Shown: positions 20,097 through 32,105, counted from the stretch's first letter. The stretch is 64,000 nt of DNA from Siphonodentalium dalli (GCA_032622095.1 CP136065.1:22372134-22436133), one strand, 5' to 3'. Translations and numbers: made by a program. The notes: generated from the sequence alone by a model not told the origin.

Positions 20097-21170
20097 CATG
20101 GGAGACAGCCTTTTCAAATATATTATTTATTAGTGTAAATCAATTGCGCTCAAGCGCAAAAAATATGTGTCTAATAATATATTTGCGCTTTAGCATAAAA
20201 TTGCCATAAATGTGATCTATTTTATGGGAGGCCCTTTTCACATTTATTATTTATTTACGCTTAAGCGCAAATAACCTCTATCATTTGCGCTTAAGCAAAT
20301 AGATCATATTTGCGCTTAAACCCAAATCATTTGCACTTAAGCGCAAATAAAAATCAATATGCATTGATCCCCCCTGAATTAATTTTACATGGCACAGGCC
20401 TAAACACATCACTAAAGTTGATATAGCCCCACCATATGAAGGAAACAATCCCCCAGAAACCCCAAGATCTGTTTTATGACCATGGAATGGAAATGATATA
20501 GATCTGTGTAGGATATGTCTCTTTTATAAAATATACTATATCTCTGGGATGGAGACACAAATTCTTGGGGACAGGGATGCTGATATTATGAAAATAGGGG
20601 GTTTTCCCAACTTCAAGTCAATGAGCACACCATATGAGGGAAGCAAACCCCAGTAACCCCTAATTCCCTATTTATGGCCATGGATATCGTATATAATATC
20701 TGTGCAGGAGATAATAAAATATACATGAGCTCTGGGAGTGAGGCACCAATTATTGGGACACCAGGGACAGAGATGCTGATATGCATATGGATGTCTTTTT
20801 TCAACTTTCCAGTCTGTACGGGGCTACTACTATATATATGGGCACATGATAATATAATATGAGATGGACTCAATCATTCACATCAGAGGGATGTAAGGGA
20901 GTGTTAGGTATTTGCGCTTAAGCGCAAATAAATTGATAGACATATATTTGCGCTTAAGCGCAAATGATTTACGCTTAAGCACAAATATTTGCGCTTAAGC
21001 GCAAATAAATAATAAATGTGAAAAAGGCCTCCCATGCTATTTCCGCTAAAGCGCATATGATTTGGATTCAAGTATAAATGATTTGCTCTTAAGTGCAAAT
21101 GATTTACACTTAAGCGTAATTGATTTGCGATTAAGCAGAATAAGAATAAATGTGAAAACGGCTTCTCGTA
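20097..21170. mobile_element. palindrome-array foldback element Pal-2 (outer of a nested pair)
   Basis: Ends CATGGGAGACAGCC and, reversed, TACGAGAAGCC, both followed by TTTTCA and AT-rich sequence. Flanks GAATCG (20091-20096) and TAATCG (21171-21176) fit a mutated 6-bp duplication. It is split by Pal-3 at 20223-21038. Confidence 0.6.
20223..21038. mobile_element. palindrome-array foldback element Pal-3 (inner of a nested pair)
   Basis: 816 bp. The terminal inverted repeat of about 50 bp begins TATGGGAGGCC (left) and CATGGGAGGCC (right, reversed), then TTTTCACATTTATTATTTATTT and the perfect palindromes. CTATTT flanks both sides (20217-20222, 21039-21044), a clean 6-bp target duplication. The centre, about 20428-20810, is a degenerate tandem duplication (CACCATATGA at both starts). 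No coding capacity. Confidence 0.8.
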
Positions 21171-22260
21171 TAATCGCTTAAGCACAATTCATTTACGATT
21201 AAGTGTAATTAATCTATCAATGAAAATGAATGACCAGTGAGCTTAAGCGTAAATCAATTACGCTTAAGCATAAATCAATTACGCTTAAGCACACTTAAAT
21301 CAATTACGCTTAAGCACACTAGTCATAATTATATTACTCATAGGAGTAATTCCTTATCTACATCATACGGTTAAGCGTTAGTGAAAATTACGCTTTATAT
21401 GTGTGCATTACACCTGAGGCTGAGTGTAATACATTACGCTTACGTGTAATTCACTTACGCTAAAGTGCAATTAGCTAATACATGTGAAAAAGGCCTTCCA
21501 TTATAGTTATCATCTATCAGAATGAATAGTGCTGACTAAGGCTTGACAACAGAATTTGCCCTTAAAAATATTTCATGGCCAATGAGCTAACAAATGGTCA
21601 GTATTGGCATATTGAATATTATTGTACTATTGTACAGGTATAATGTAATTAAACAGTTTTGAGTTATAAAAGTAAGACAACTCTTTCTGCACGGTACTGT
21701 GCTTGCGGCCAGATTGATGTAAAAATTCGGTCAATGCGCTTACAATTTTCTATAAATAGTAACATTTTGGAATTATTACCTCTCGATCACTGTTCGATTA
21801 TAATCTTTGCCACTATATCGCCCAATGTTCTTCCGTTTGTGATTTCACGCAACAATTCCCTTTCTATTCCTTCCCTGTCGAATCGACTACCCGATTGCGA
21901 TGTCAGTTAGTTTTTCGCTTTAATATTCTGATGTGACGCTATTCCAGCGAACGGTCATCCTCCCTAGAAGCCATTTCTGAGAAGTGAGAACGAAACCCGA
22001 TTCAATCCCAATCGAGTCGGAAGTGCTCGGGCATTTCCGTGACTGCACAAGACAATGATTCGGTTTGTTTTTTCGTGTTATTATGGCGAGATTAATCGGG
22101 ACGATTGATGAAATCTAAATAGTTAGCCGAATGGCCGTATAATGTGTACAAACTGACTTCAGGATGGGGGATTTCGTGTATCTGAGTTATTTTATTCACT
22201 CTTCCCACAGAATGACGCAGGGAACTCAATTGTGAGGTTCAATTTACGTTTCACATCACT

Positions 22261-22436
22261 TTAAAAAGCTATAAAATGAGTATTTTACCAAATTTTACTA
22301 AATTTATTTCACAAAATTCATCAATTTCGCATTTCTTGATTCTTGTTGATTTTCAGTATATTATTTGTGATGGGTTAAAGTACTTTGTGTTGCAATTATT
22401 TTGAGGTGAAACCATAAATGCACTGGACTATAGGTC
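22261..22436 (-). repeat. long inverted repeat, right arm (second part)
   Basis: This continues the right arm after the 3.86-kb insert. It includes an acceptor-like TTGATTTTCAG followed by a decayed copy of the exon edge (GTGTTGCAATTATTTTGAGG) and ends at CACTGGACTA, the same edge as at 6838-6856. Confidence 0.75.
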
Positions 22437-22631
22437 GCAGACTCGCAGACTGCTGCTGCATGCAGGGCATATCAGGTTACAGAGCTCTGGGATGTGTACA
22501 GTGAATTATATCGCCAGTGCCGAACATTAACAGAAAACGTGAATGTTGTCACTATAATAGCACTGTCCATGGAAATCGAGTGTCGGGCACCGTTATATAT
22601 ATATATATAGTCCTTGTGTTTCCACTGCCAC
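22437..22631. other. no gene seen
   Basis: A short unique stretch with a TA dinucleotide run near 22596-22608. Confidence 0.5.
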
Positions 22632-22755
22632 CATATAAAGAATGTCCTCAGTCATGTATTTAATATATGTTTAATATAAAAATGTGCGTTTGTTATATAG
22701 TTCTAGTGTTCTAGTTTGTATGGAAACCCATGCGTATATATAAAGCTGCTACATC
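22632..22755 (+). repeat. dispersed repeat, shortened copy (partner at 2421)
   Basis: Same start and end as 2421-2590, with two internal deletions. It runs directly into the hairpin element HpA-1. Confidence 0.7.
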
Positions 22756-23012
22756 CATGACTGGAGCTTCCTGAAATTTTTTGAAAACCCTGTGCCAATA
22801 CACTCTTTTATATATGTGAGTCTCCCATAGGGAGCCTCACATATTTAAGAGAATACATTGGCCTAACAATATTTACCTTGAACTTGGAAGCCAGCGTATT
22901 CTCTTATATATGCCAGCTAGGCTTCCTATGGGAGACTCGCATATATAAGAGAATGCACTGGCACAGGATCGTTAATGCTGCACCAGCTCAGCTCCCATCA
23001 TGAAAGGGTTAA
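22751..23012. mobile_element. HpA-1, TTAA-type hairpin MITE
   Basis: The left end, CCATGACTGGAGCTTCC, lacks its outermost CCCTT and TTAA. The right end is CATGAAAGGGTTAA with TTAA at 23009-23012. Two imperfect 70-bp hairpins (arm ATTCTCTTATATATG) lie inside in opposite orientation. No coding capacity. Confidence 0.75.
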
Positions 23013-23873
23013 CATTTGTTGTATGTTAAGAGGTATAACGACTTAGGGTTAAAAAGGGTCAAGCTGTACTGGTGACGAGGATTTATATGATAATACCAAA
23101 AAATATATTACAATGCATGTTCCATTCCATCATCGTAAATTGTGTCATTTTCTTCCAACGATTACACACATGTGTGTGGAATGGGATGACTTCAACGTCA
23201 CATGACATAAATGACATTCACCTTGAGAATGAAACTGGAAATATAAAATAAAAGCATCATCATACACGATAAGACTCATGAATATCTGGCCTACTTGAAA
23301 TAATATAATTACTTTGGGATACGCTCCGTTTTGTGTTGAAATTTGGCAGCAGTGAAAATTTGCACACTGAGAACTGGATATATAACTACCGTGAATGTGA
23401 CTTGACGCCGAACCGCATTCAGTTGATTTATGCTGAGTGTCATGCACAATGTAACAGAAGCAACAGACTCCTCTTTCAACACTTCTTAATTAAAGGATAT
23501 ATTCGGTCTAGAAACTACAAAACACAATCGGAAAACCCTCCCTGTTGTGATTAAAATGAGCCAAGTCCCATTCCGATCGCATAATAAATAACCCGTAAAA
23601 TAAATTAATAATACCACCACCGGTAATCAGATATTTCCGTGACTAAACTACGAGTGACGTAGTTGTGGGAGAGCAAATTAAAAACACAGATTCGGAGCCG
23701 GAGTTATTATGCTGACTACGATGTAATCGTAAGTCAGCCGATACTAAAATGCGGAGTCGTATGTGCGCGTGTGGTATATAGATTGCATCGCTATTCAATG
23801 TGTTATTGATAAAAGTTAAAAGAGAAATTAATAAAGTAATTAGTAGCGCCTATAATGGTTGTTTTTGTAGCCA
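23013..23873. other. no gene seen
   Basis: Frames up to about 100 codons overlap on both strands and have no recognisable domain. Confidence 0.5.
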
Positions 23874-24290
23874 TTAAAGGTACTCAATGCAATTAAGCAC
23901 CCCTAAATTACTATTTCTTTGGCTTCAGGGGTAACAAATATTTGATTCGAGTCGAGGAACCCATCCATCAAAGCTATCAAATATTGATTTTTTAAATTTG
24001 TAATTTTCTCGAGATGTGTACTAATGTTTGCAACAGAAACACTTATTCAAACGGACGAAGATGGATAACTCTAAAATCAAGTGGTAATAATAACACAATT
24101 TTGACCGAGAACATCCTTTTGACAGCGTGTTCTGGGCCAGAAACAATAGAAATAACAAAACTTCAAAAATTGATATCTGATCACTCTGAGCGTTGATGGG
24201 TATGTTCCTCGACTCGAATCAATTATTTTTTACCCCCCAAGCCAAAGAAATAGTAATTTATGAGGGTCTGATCGGATTGAGTACCTTTAA
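23874..24290. mobile_element. K-1, TTAA-flanked MITE with AGGTACTC ends
   Basis: TTAA at both edges; ends AGGTACTCAA and, reversed, AGGTACTCAA. The second inner block GATTCGAGTCGAGGAA recurs inverted near the right end. The same family is seen at 43730-44206. No transposase. TTAA is used by the piggyBac and Kolobok superfamilies. Confidence 0.7.
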
Positions 24291-26043
24291 TAACATGCCG
24301 TCACGTGTCTGCTTTGTTGACTTGATGGATTAGTAGTATTCACTCGGTGATTTGTAATCACTCAGTGACTATTCATCAGTGTCAGTCGCGAACTTGTTTG
24401 CACTGTAAAATACCCCAAAGCGAATAGAAAGGGCGACGGAGGATCCCATTCACCTGGTCATACATAAGAAGCGCCCAAATGTTATACAAACACTGGGCTG
24501 AATAATGTTTTTTGTTGTTTTACTTTCGATATAAATATCCCGAGTATCTGTCATCTCCACAATTGCCAAGATGCCTGTAGATGTAGTATGTTCCGATGTG
24601 GGTGGGCTACCGATCCATTATTAAGTATCTCCAAAAAGACAACACAGCGCGTAATTTAGAACGCTCTTTATTGTATACCGCTTTTGGGCGCTCTTTATAT
24701 ATAAATGTCACAATACCACATACAAAATCACCCATGGCATATCGAAATAGAGCACGTTCATAATTGAAAAACGCTCTTTATTGTTTATACGACGTTTGTT
24801 TGTTTGTTGTGATGAAAACATGGACGCTCTTTATTAGAGGCAATCATTGGATTTTTTCTAGGCTAACAATTAAAAAAAATCCTCTCTAGAAAGTCAATAT
24901 CTGCCATCAAAACGTAAAAAAAAAAATAACGAATAACGAACAACAAACACAAACTGAAAAACAATGCCAGGCTAGCCTTCAATTTAAAAATAATGTTGTT
25001 ATGCCAAACTGCAGTCTAATTAATAATTATTGTAGTTTCGACAGTCAGCGGTGTATTCGAGTGAATTATTTTGTTTACGCACTAATCAATCTTGATTGGA
25101 AGGATTTTAGCAAGGCTGTTCACAGTTGTGCACTTCTCCACACAAAATGTTTCGTGTGAATTAACAGTGAAGAAACAGACAGGAACATTATTATGACGAA
25201 TATAAGCCATATAAGCCATCACCACCCTTCTAATCACACCCCATTTGTGTATATTGCACAACGGGATGACACTATAAGTGTGTAAACTAGCTTTCGAAAT
25301 TGGTACCAAATGTACAACGAAGAAGTTATATGGCCTAACATGTATTCTTTCAGAAACAATTAAATTAGTTTCGCACGAAATTCCGCTCGCTATAATTGCA
25401 TTTCTGCATAAATGAGTCTCATTTCACACAACTTTTATCGCCCGAAAGTGCATTTTAGCCGTCATTATTCATTATATAATTCAACATTCTAGCGAATCCA
25501 ATCCAGTTCATAATTCGGCACATTCAAACAGTTTTATGCCGTGATCGTAAATGCCTTGGTAATTAAATGGCCACTGCAATATTTTATACGTAATTAATCA
25601 ACTCGTGACGCGATTGGCGGAATTATTTCAAGCTCCACCCACCGCTGTCACCGGTATGCGTCTATGCAGATGATCGGTCATGTGATCGCACTTCGGATAT
25701 TTCCACGATTTTTATTCGAGTTTTTCAAAAACTTGACTTATGATTTGACGAGGGACGGTTGGCGGACGGGCAGACGGCGGCGGGCGGACCTAAAGAATGC
25801 CTTATAATTTTGACATTTTTTCACGTATTCAAAACAAATTTTGTATATGAGTTGCTCCCAATGACTGTTTACTGCCTGTCTTCTTCTTCTTCTTCTTGTT
25901 CATATGTTCCCCCGTTGATTTGTCGAGGCACTCCGGTTATGGATGAATTTTGACTTTGCAGTCCACAAGTCTTTATCCTTGAATAATAGGCCTAATAGAA
26001 TCCTCACAATTGCCTGTACATAATAGAGTTAGATAGTCGAATG
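24291..26043. other. no gene seen; repeated CGCTCTTTAT motif
   Basis: CGCTCTTTAT (or a variant) occurs four times between 24661 and 24833, and its reverse at 44990-45040. A TTC run lies at 25880-25897. No domain was recognised. Confidence 0.5.
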
Positions 26044-27380
26044 TCACATTGAGCTCACAGCGGGGACTGCGAGAGTTTGGAAGCCACTTTTCCTTTTGAC
26101 CTTAAGGATCGCAAATCTTCTTGAGTGGATCTGATAGAGATACTCTCCTGAGTAGAGTTCAATCAGGGCGGGAGTGTCTTCTGCCCAGTCGATAGTGTCA
26201 TCATGAATGTCTGGATGGGTGTGGTCTAGAAGCAGTTGTGTAAGGTTTGCCGGGTTATGGAGAAGTAGTGGCGAATCGATTTTGGGAAGTACTGATTGGA
26301 GTCTGATCCGCAGTTTGGAGCGCTCCTTTTCATAAGTAGGGCAGGTCGCAATGACGTGTTCTCTGTCTTCTGCCGCCAGGTTGCAGGTAGGGCATGTCGG
26401 ATTTACTTTATGTTGGTTGAAAACAGCATTGTTTGCTTGTAGAGTGTAGGTACCGGAGAGGAATTTTGCCTTCACCTCTGCTCTTCTGGCATCATAGATG
26501 CTTGGTCTGACATGTTTGTAGATACTATGGACGGAATTCCAATGGAGACTTTCTGGGTTAAGGTATCTAAGTGTTGACTTTGTAGGAATGTCATTTTTCC
26601 ATTGTGTGGAGATGTTTTCCTTAACCGCTTCTTCAAGTAGTGAATGCCAGGTAGCCTTGCTGTGGGGGTGTTCGATGATGGAAAATGCTGACGGTAGATT
26701 ATATTTTATAAGAAGCCTCCTGATGTTTGAGAACCAACTCTTGTCTTCTAGGTTTCTAGACGTAAGCTGTCTGCAGGCAATGTTATGCTCTATAGATTCT
26801 GGGGAGCTGGCGATCTGGAGAAATAGGTTCAACATATTCTTGTGAATGATAGTGGAAATAGGTGGGATGCCTAGGAGTAATTTAACTGCTGTTGATGAGG
26901 TCCTCTTGGGTAGGTTCTGTATCTGACGTAATATTTTGTCTTGGAAGCTGTCAAGTTTATTGTAGTGTGTTGTGGCGAGTTCCATTGCTTCCAACCCGTA
27001 TACTATACGCGGGACTAAATAACTTTTCCATAGCTGAACATTGACTGTCTGTGTGACGCCAGTTCTTCCACGGAATCATGATCCCATTAGTGAGTAAGCG
27101 GTACGACGTCCAAGTGCAATCTTTCCTTCGATGTCTGGTTTGCGCTTCAGGTCTCTCAGTATTCCGAGGTGTTTAGTCTGCGGTGGCTGGGGGGAATTTC
27201 TTGGCCAAAGATGAAGAGATTTTCTGTGAGTTTTGCGTTATAGACTAAGCAGTTGCTCTTAGAAGCGTTGATTTTATATCTGTTATTGGCTGAGAAGTCC
27301 TCTACTGTCGAGAGTTGGTGCTGAGCTTCAATCACAGAGTGGGACATTAATGCAATGTCATCTGCACATGTCATCTGCAC
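26044..27380 (-). pseudogene. LINE 1 RT end, thumb and C-terminal Cys/His domain
   Basis: This resumes with a second copy of the CADD box (TCADDIALMSHS), continues to 27156, is broken by a frameshift and a TGA in 26995-27155, then reads open for 316 codons. The last part has CPTCNLAAEDREHVIATCP, the C-C-H-C pattern of many LINE C-termini, thought to aid nucleic-acid binding. It ends with VKRKSGFQTL near 26070. Confidence 0.82.
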
Positions 27381-28756
27381 ATGTTGTGTGTGGAATTTTT
27401 ATGTTTCCGATCATCGCGCCATTAAACCTGGATTCAAGACTTAGAAGGAGTTGGTTGTTGAATCTTTTGTAGTGTGCAGTGGAGAGGATGCCTCCCTGAC
27501 GGACTCCTTGATTTATGTTAAACAGGTCGGAGAGTTGATTTCGCCATCGGACTCTGGATGTCATATCAGTGTATAAATTACGTAGTAATATCCAATCTGA
27601 TCCATCAATTCCATCGAGGTACAATTTTCTGAGGAGAATGTTGTGGTCGAAGACATCAAAAGCTTTCTGTGCATCGAGAGAAAATATTATTAGTGGTTTC
27701 TTTTCCATTTGAGCTTCGTTGATACATTCTGTTACAATCAGGGCTGAGTTTATACAGGAGGTACCTTTGGTGAAGCCAGATTGTAGCGGTGACTGATCTG
27801 ATGAGATTATTTGGTTATGTCTTGTGTTAAAGATATGCTCGAGGATCTTGAGAATGAGAGGGGTGACTGTAATGCCTCTGTAGTTTGTGGGAAGATGTGG
27901 GTCTCCTTTTTTGTAGACAGGGGTCAGAATGCCTTCTTTCAGGATTGCTGGGATTGCTCTTCTCTGAATAAACATGTTAAAAACTTGTGCAAGGTAGATG
28001 AATACTACTGGTGGTGAGTTCTTTATATGCTCACTCGCTAGTCCAAATATGTCCTGTGCCTTATTTGGAATGAGATTTCGGACAGCCTCGTAGATTTCAG
28101 TTATTGTGATGGGTTTGGTAGTTATTCCCTGGTTCCTGCAGTCAGTTGTTATTCTGAGGAGGTCATTGTCCACCATTTCCTTATGTTTTGAGTTGAAAGT
28201 GGGGTCTTGCTGTGGGGTTACAAGCTGAGCAAAGTATTTATTCCAGCCACTAAGGATCTCTTCTGTTGTGGAATATACAATTTCATCAGTTACAAGTTCG
28301 GTTATATGTTCCGACTTTGTGGCCCTCTGCTGTTTAACTAACTGGAAAAAGGTTTTTGGATCGTTCTTTGCTTCCATGATAGCTGTTAATTTCTTACATC
28401 GGAGTTGGGCGAGATTACGTCGCTGGATTTTCCTAAGTGCTTTCTTTGCTTCTTTCATTTTCATACGGGAACTGTTATCTGGATCGGTGGGTCTTCCATC
28501 CTGTTTCCACTGGTAAAAAACAGCTTTGCTAATCTTCACGGCTGCTGCTACATCTGGATTCCATGTCTTCTTATGGTGTGAGTGCATCTTCTTTGGAGGG
28601 GGCATACTTGATTTTGCAGCATTTTTTTAGGACGTCAGTAAGGTGTAATATAGCTTGGTGCGCTTGAAATTCGTTCGCATTTGGCGGGAGTTCCATGTGA
28701 AGGTTATCTTGGAGTAGGATATGTAGAAAATGGGTCACGTCCGAACTTTTTGACAA
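27358..28756 (-). pseudogene. LINE 1 reverse transcriptase, first part
   Basis: A 415-codon frame from 28605 down, with a further 61-codon piece upstream in another frame (28756-28571). RT blocks: VYKKGDPHLPTNYRGITV, QSGFTKGTSCINSALI, IIFSLDAQKAFDVFDH (catalytic Asp in FSLDAQKAFD), INQGVRQGGILS, then TTCADD, the second catalytic pair with Cys for Tyr. Directly at this box a 13-bp tandem duplication throws the frame off (27358-27383). RT copies element RNA into the chromosome. Confidence 0.88.
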
Positions 28757-31434
28757 GAGTTATCCATCTTTTATGACTTTTTTAAAGTTTTTTACCATTA
28801 GCGCGATAACTCACGCAAATATTAACCAATTTCAACAATATTTGGTATATGAATCTCTTGCAACAATATCTCGGACGAGTTCGAAAACCAGGTTTGTCCG
28901 AGAAAAACAATCCGGAGTTATGGGCCTTAGTTTAGACCCCTTCAGCGATAATTATGCTGTGGTTGAGGAATCGATTATTAAAGTGTTACTGTTAAATACA
29001 CGATTTGAATTAAGTCACCTCAGATCAATAATATAAGCTTCAGCAAGCCACTTTTCACCAAAAAAATGATAGATACACTTCAAAAGAATAGGTGTTATCT
29101 TTCTCAATATCTGCATTTCAAGATGTTTGATGCATACGATGTATGGAAGATGGCAGAATGCGTATAAACTCAATATGCAGTTTATTTGCGTATTGACCTC
29201 ATCTGATGACATTAAGTCCTGACATATAAAGCTACCGTACTGACCCGCGATTAGGCCCAGGGGGGGGGGGGCTTTGTTTTATTTGAGCTCAAAAATCCAA
29301 GTGGGCTTAAACTCGGATATGGCCCTTTGCAAACCAAAAATTCTAAGAAATCGGGACAGTAAAACTGATGAAATTGATGAAAGCCGATCTAACGCCGAGT
29401 ATTGGGAAATATAGCCAGCTTCCAGATTAAGTAAAGGTAAGTACATGTATAAGTTATTTTGAGAAAGTAATTTTTCAATTACATGTGAATATTAAAATAT
29501 TATAATAACACTTTAAGTCTTTTGTTGTTTTAATATTGCCCAAAATTCCCATATTAAAATGACACTATTTGTAAGCAGTGTGGATTACGGGTAAATCCCG
29601 TATCTATAGTCTATAGTAGTCTATAGTTTATATCAATGTTCAGACTTAATCAGATTACTGATTAGGAAAATAATAAACCCCTGCGCTTTATTCGTGATCC
29701 GTTGTCCACATAGAGGATGTTACAATAGCGACTAATTGCATGTTTAACAAAAGCCAGTGAGTGTAATTATTTAACAGTACTGACAAAAGACAGTTGTATT
29801 TCTGCTAAAACGTATGAAAAAAGCACGTGTTTGAATATTTAGAGTTATCGCTCCTAAACTGTTTATACTGTAAAACGTGAACAAAAGGCAGTTTAAAAAT
29901 GTTAATGTCGATAACCTTTATTTTGGTTTCCAGTGCATACCGTTGATGTAATTTGGAAGACATTGTTGTTGAATGACAAGTTATAAATAAATAAATTTGG
30001 AGTTTGGATTGATACCCGGGAAGATTTGAAAGGCCGTTGACCATCTCCTACAACCCACTTGCTGTTGATTGCCTTAATTCCACTGAAGAGCATTTGTAGA
30101 GTTTGTGAGATTGATATTTGCTCATGCACAGTGGGTGTTTGCCCACTGTGCACGAGGTGGATGCCAGCAGAGCAAGAAGCAAAGCCCCACCCCCAATCCG
30201 AACCAGGACCGGCGGAGAAGACTTACCTTGATTTATCCGTGCGAGTTTGTGCGTTGAATGTTCGTATATTGTTTAGTGTTGTGAAAAGTTGACACACAGT
30301 GTCCTATTTTAGTGCTTGCATAGACTCCAGTTGCCTTAGTCTGTTGTATTCCGGGCTTGCACTACGGGTTCAACGCTAGGAAGAGGGTGCAATGCCAGCC
30401 GGTTGACTTAAGGTCGCGTTGGGGCTCAACTCTCGATGGTGCAATGCCCGCCTTCCACTCCTGTGCGAGTGTCAGAACCCATTGACCTGGTTGTGTTGGG
30501 ATGCGCAGATTGGGAATCAGCTGAGGCCTGAGGCCAAGTTATAGTGTTGCTTATATTTATGTCTTCCTATAAGCACGGCTGTGGGTGAAAGCATGTGCTT
30601 GAAATTTGTATATGATTGTTAGTAATTTTGAAGGAGATAATTATTCGATAGCTTATACTACGGCCACGACAGGCGTATCTATGCCGCCCGAGGACATTCA
30701 TCACCGCCCAAGGAGCTATCTAGGGCATGAGTCCGCTAACCTAAGTATTGCTATTGGGGTTAGTCATGAATGACAAGTTCACCTTCTGCTCCATTATTAT
30801 ACCCACTGTGTGTTTACATAACCAAGAAGCCAGTTATTTGTGTTTGCCCACATGTAGGAACATACCGACGTTGTCACTGAACACGAAAAATATGTTTTTA
30901 CAGTACTTTAGTTGGACAGGTGCGCTTTGCACGCGCATGGCTTTTGAAGCTATATACGTCGTTAGCAATTGGGTTCTTTTGTATTTGATGTCTGTTAACG
31001 ATTGGTTTCCCCGGGAAGTATAATTTAATAAACAAATAAGATTTTAAGATTCACTTTATTTTATTTTATTTTATTGAATATTCTCACTTGCCCTCGAAGT
31101 ATAATTTTCCGTTTTTAATATAAATATTATATTTCTCGAGTTGCCCAGGTAAAATGTGTTTATAAGATGGATTATATAATAGAAGATATAACTGCATTAG
31201 TGTAGACTTAATTTTGGCCACTTTGTTTTATTTGTTGGTATAATTTGTTGGATAATTATTTTTAAAGATAGGTTGAAGGAGGGAATTTTTTTTTTTTAAT
31301 ATCTTCATTTTGTTCTTTCTTCATTTTACAAAAAAAATCAGAATAAAACAAATTCTTAAATTGAACGTGATACATATAAATTTTAGACGAAATGGTGAAA
31401 TGAGTTTATAATAAACACAAAAGAAAGACATCGA
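28757..31434. other. no gene seen
   Basis: A run of twelve G sits at 29261-29272. A short hairpin CACAGTGGGTGTTTGCCCACTGTG lies near 30128. A 92-codon frame at 30748-31023 has several Cys but no domain I know. The remainder is AT-rich. Confidence 0.5.
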
Positions 31435-32099
31435 TATGGAGCCCGGGAAATGACATGGTAAATATATTTTATAATCCGTGCACACGGATTAATAATCCGT
31501 GCGCTCGAATTAATAATCCGTGCGCACGAATTAGTAATCCATGCGCACGCATTAGTAATCCGTGCACACGAATTAATAATCTGTGCGCACGAATTAGTAA
31601 TCCGGACTGAACAGTTTTTACATGTATGTGCATATAAATATGTTGTATATAGATACACACATGGGTCATTGTGCAGTGGTGGTTCCACCATGCAATATGG
31701 CATTGAAACAATAACTTTTGGTCCACCCAACCTGTTAACCACACCAGTACAACAAACATGCCATGTGAGGAGTTCGCCAAGTAAAACTCATCATAGGGCG
31801 ATGGGTTGTTAGTCAACAATGGGACTATGTTCAATTCAACATATAACGAAGACACTTTATCCCCATTGACATTCCTTGGGAAATGCAAGGAGGATTGTTA
31901 ATCCATGCGCACAGATTATTATTTCGTGCGCACGAATTATTAATTCGGAAGTATCCACGTATCAAACATACTCTCATTACTAATTCGTGCGCACGGATTA
32001 CTAATTTGTGCGCACGGATTATTAATTTGTGCACACGGATTATTAATTGTGTGCACGGATTATAAAATATATTTACCATGTCACCTCCCGGGCTCCATA
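31435..32099. mobile_element. palindrome-array foldback element Pal-4
   Basis: 665 bp. CATCGA flanks both sides (31429-31434, 32100-32105), a perfect 6-bp target duplication. The terminal repeat of about 50 bp starts TATGGAGCCCGGG, then TGACATGGTAAATATATTTT. Inside each end stand six palindromes of the type AATCCGTGCGCACGAATT, spaced about 20 bp (31472-31603 and 31899-32061). The centre of about 300 bp has no coding capacity. Confidence 0.88.
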
Positions 32100-32105
32100 C
32101 ATCGA

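Larger units (their letters stand above)
19346..21510. repeat. field of CTTAAG-centred palindromes
   Basis: Dozens of 14-20-bp palindromes of the form (A)TTTGCGCTTAAGCGCAAA(T), or decayed versions (TTACACTTAAGCGTAA and similar). Perfect 20-mers occur at 20910-20929 and twice more within the next 80 bp. They fill the arms of the nested elements listed separately and part of the flanks. Confidence 0.9.
18402..22260. mobile_element. 3.86-kb insert flanked by TTAA
   Basis: TTAA at 18398-18401 and at 22261-22264 bracket the insert. Removing it and one TTAA aligns the right arm with the intact left arm without a gap. The insert ends read AGTCATTAG and, reversed, AGTGATGTG, so only AGTSAT is shared. 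TTAA duplications are made by piggyBac and Kolobok superfamilies. I see no transposase frame; the interior is mostly palindrome-array elements. It may be a non-autonomous element filled by later insertions. Confidence 0.65.
26044..28756 (-). mobile_element. LINE (non-LTR retrotransposon) 1, 5'-truncated and broken
   Basis: RT and a C-terminal Cys/His region on the minus strand, with no endonuclease domain upstream of 28756, consistent with the usual 5' truncation. The frames are broken around 28571-28605, 27358-27380 and 26995-27160. No poly(A) or short tail was recognised at the 3' edge near 25950-26040. The clade is not assigned; the strong CADD box and the DREHVIATCP motif will help a database search. 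Confidence 0.85.

Noticed and set aside
19346-21510. Regularly spaced repeats resembling a CRISPR array
   Set aside because: Repeats are palindromes with irregular spacing in a eukaryotic transposon context, without Cas genes or unique spacers of constant length.
30748-31023. 92-codon frame with several Cys, considered as an upstream protease exon
   Set aside because: No His or Asp catalytic block (AAHC, DIALL) and no convincing splice sites.
31469-32079. Frames with repeated IRAHGLLIRAHGL
   Set aside because: Translations of the GTGCGCAC palindrome array of Pal-4.
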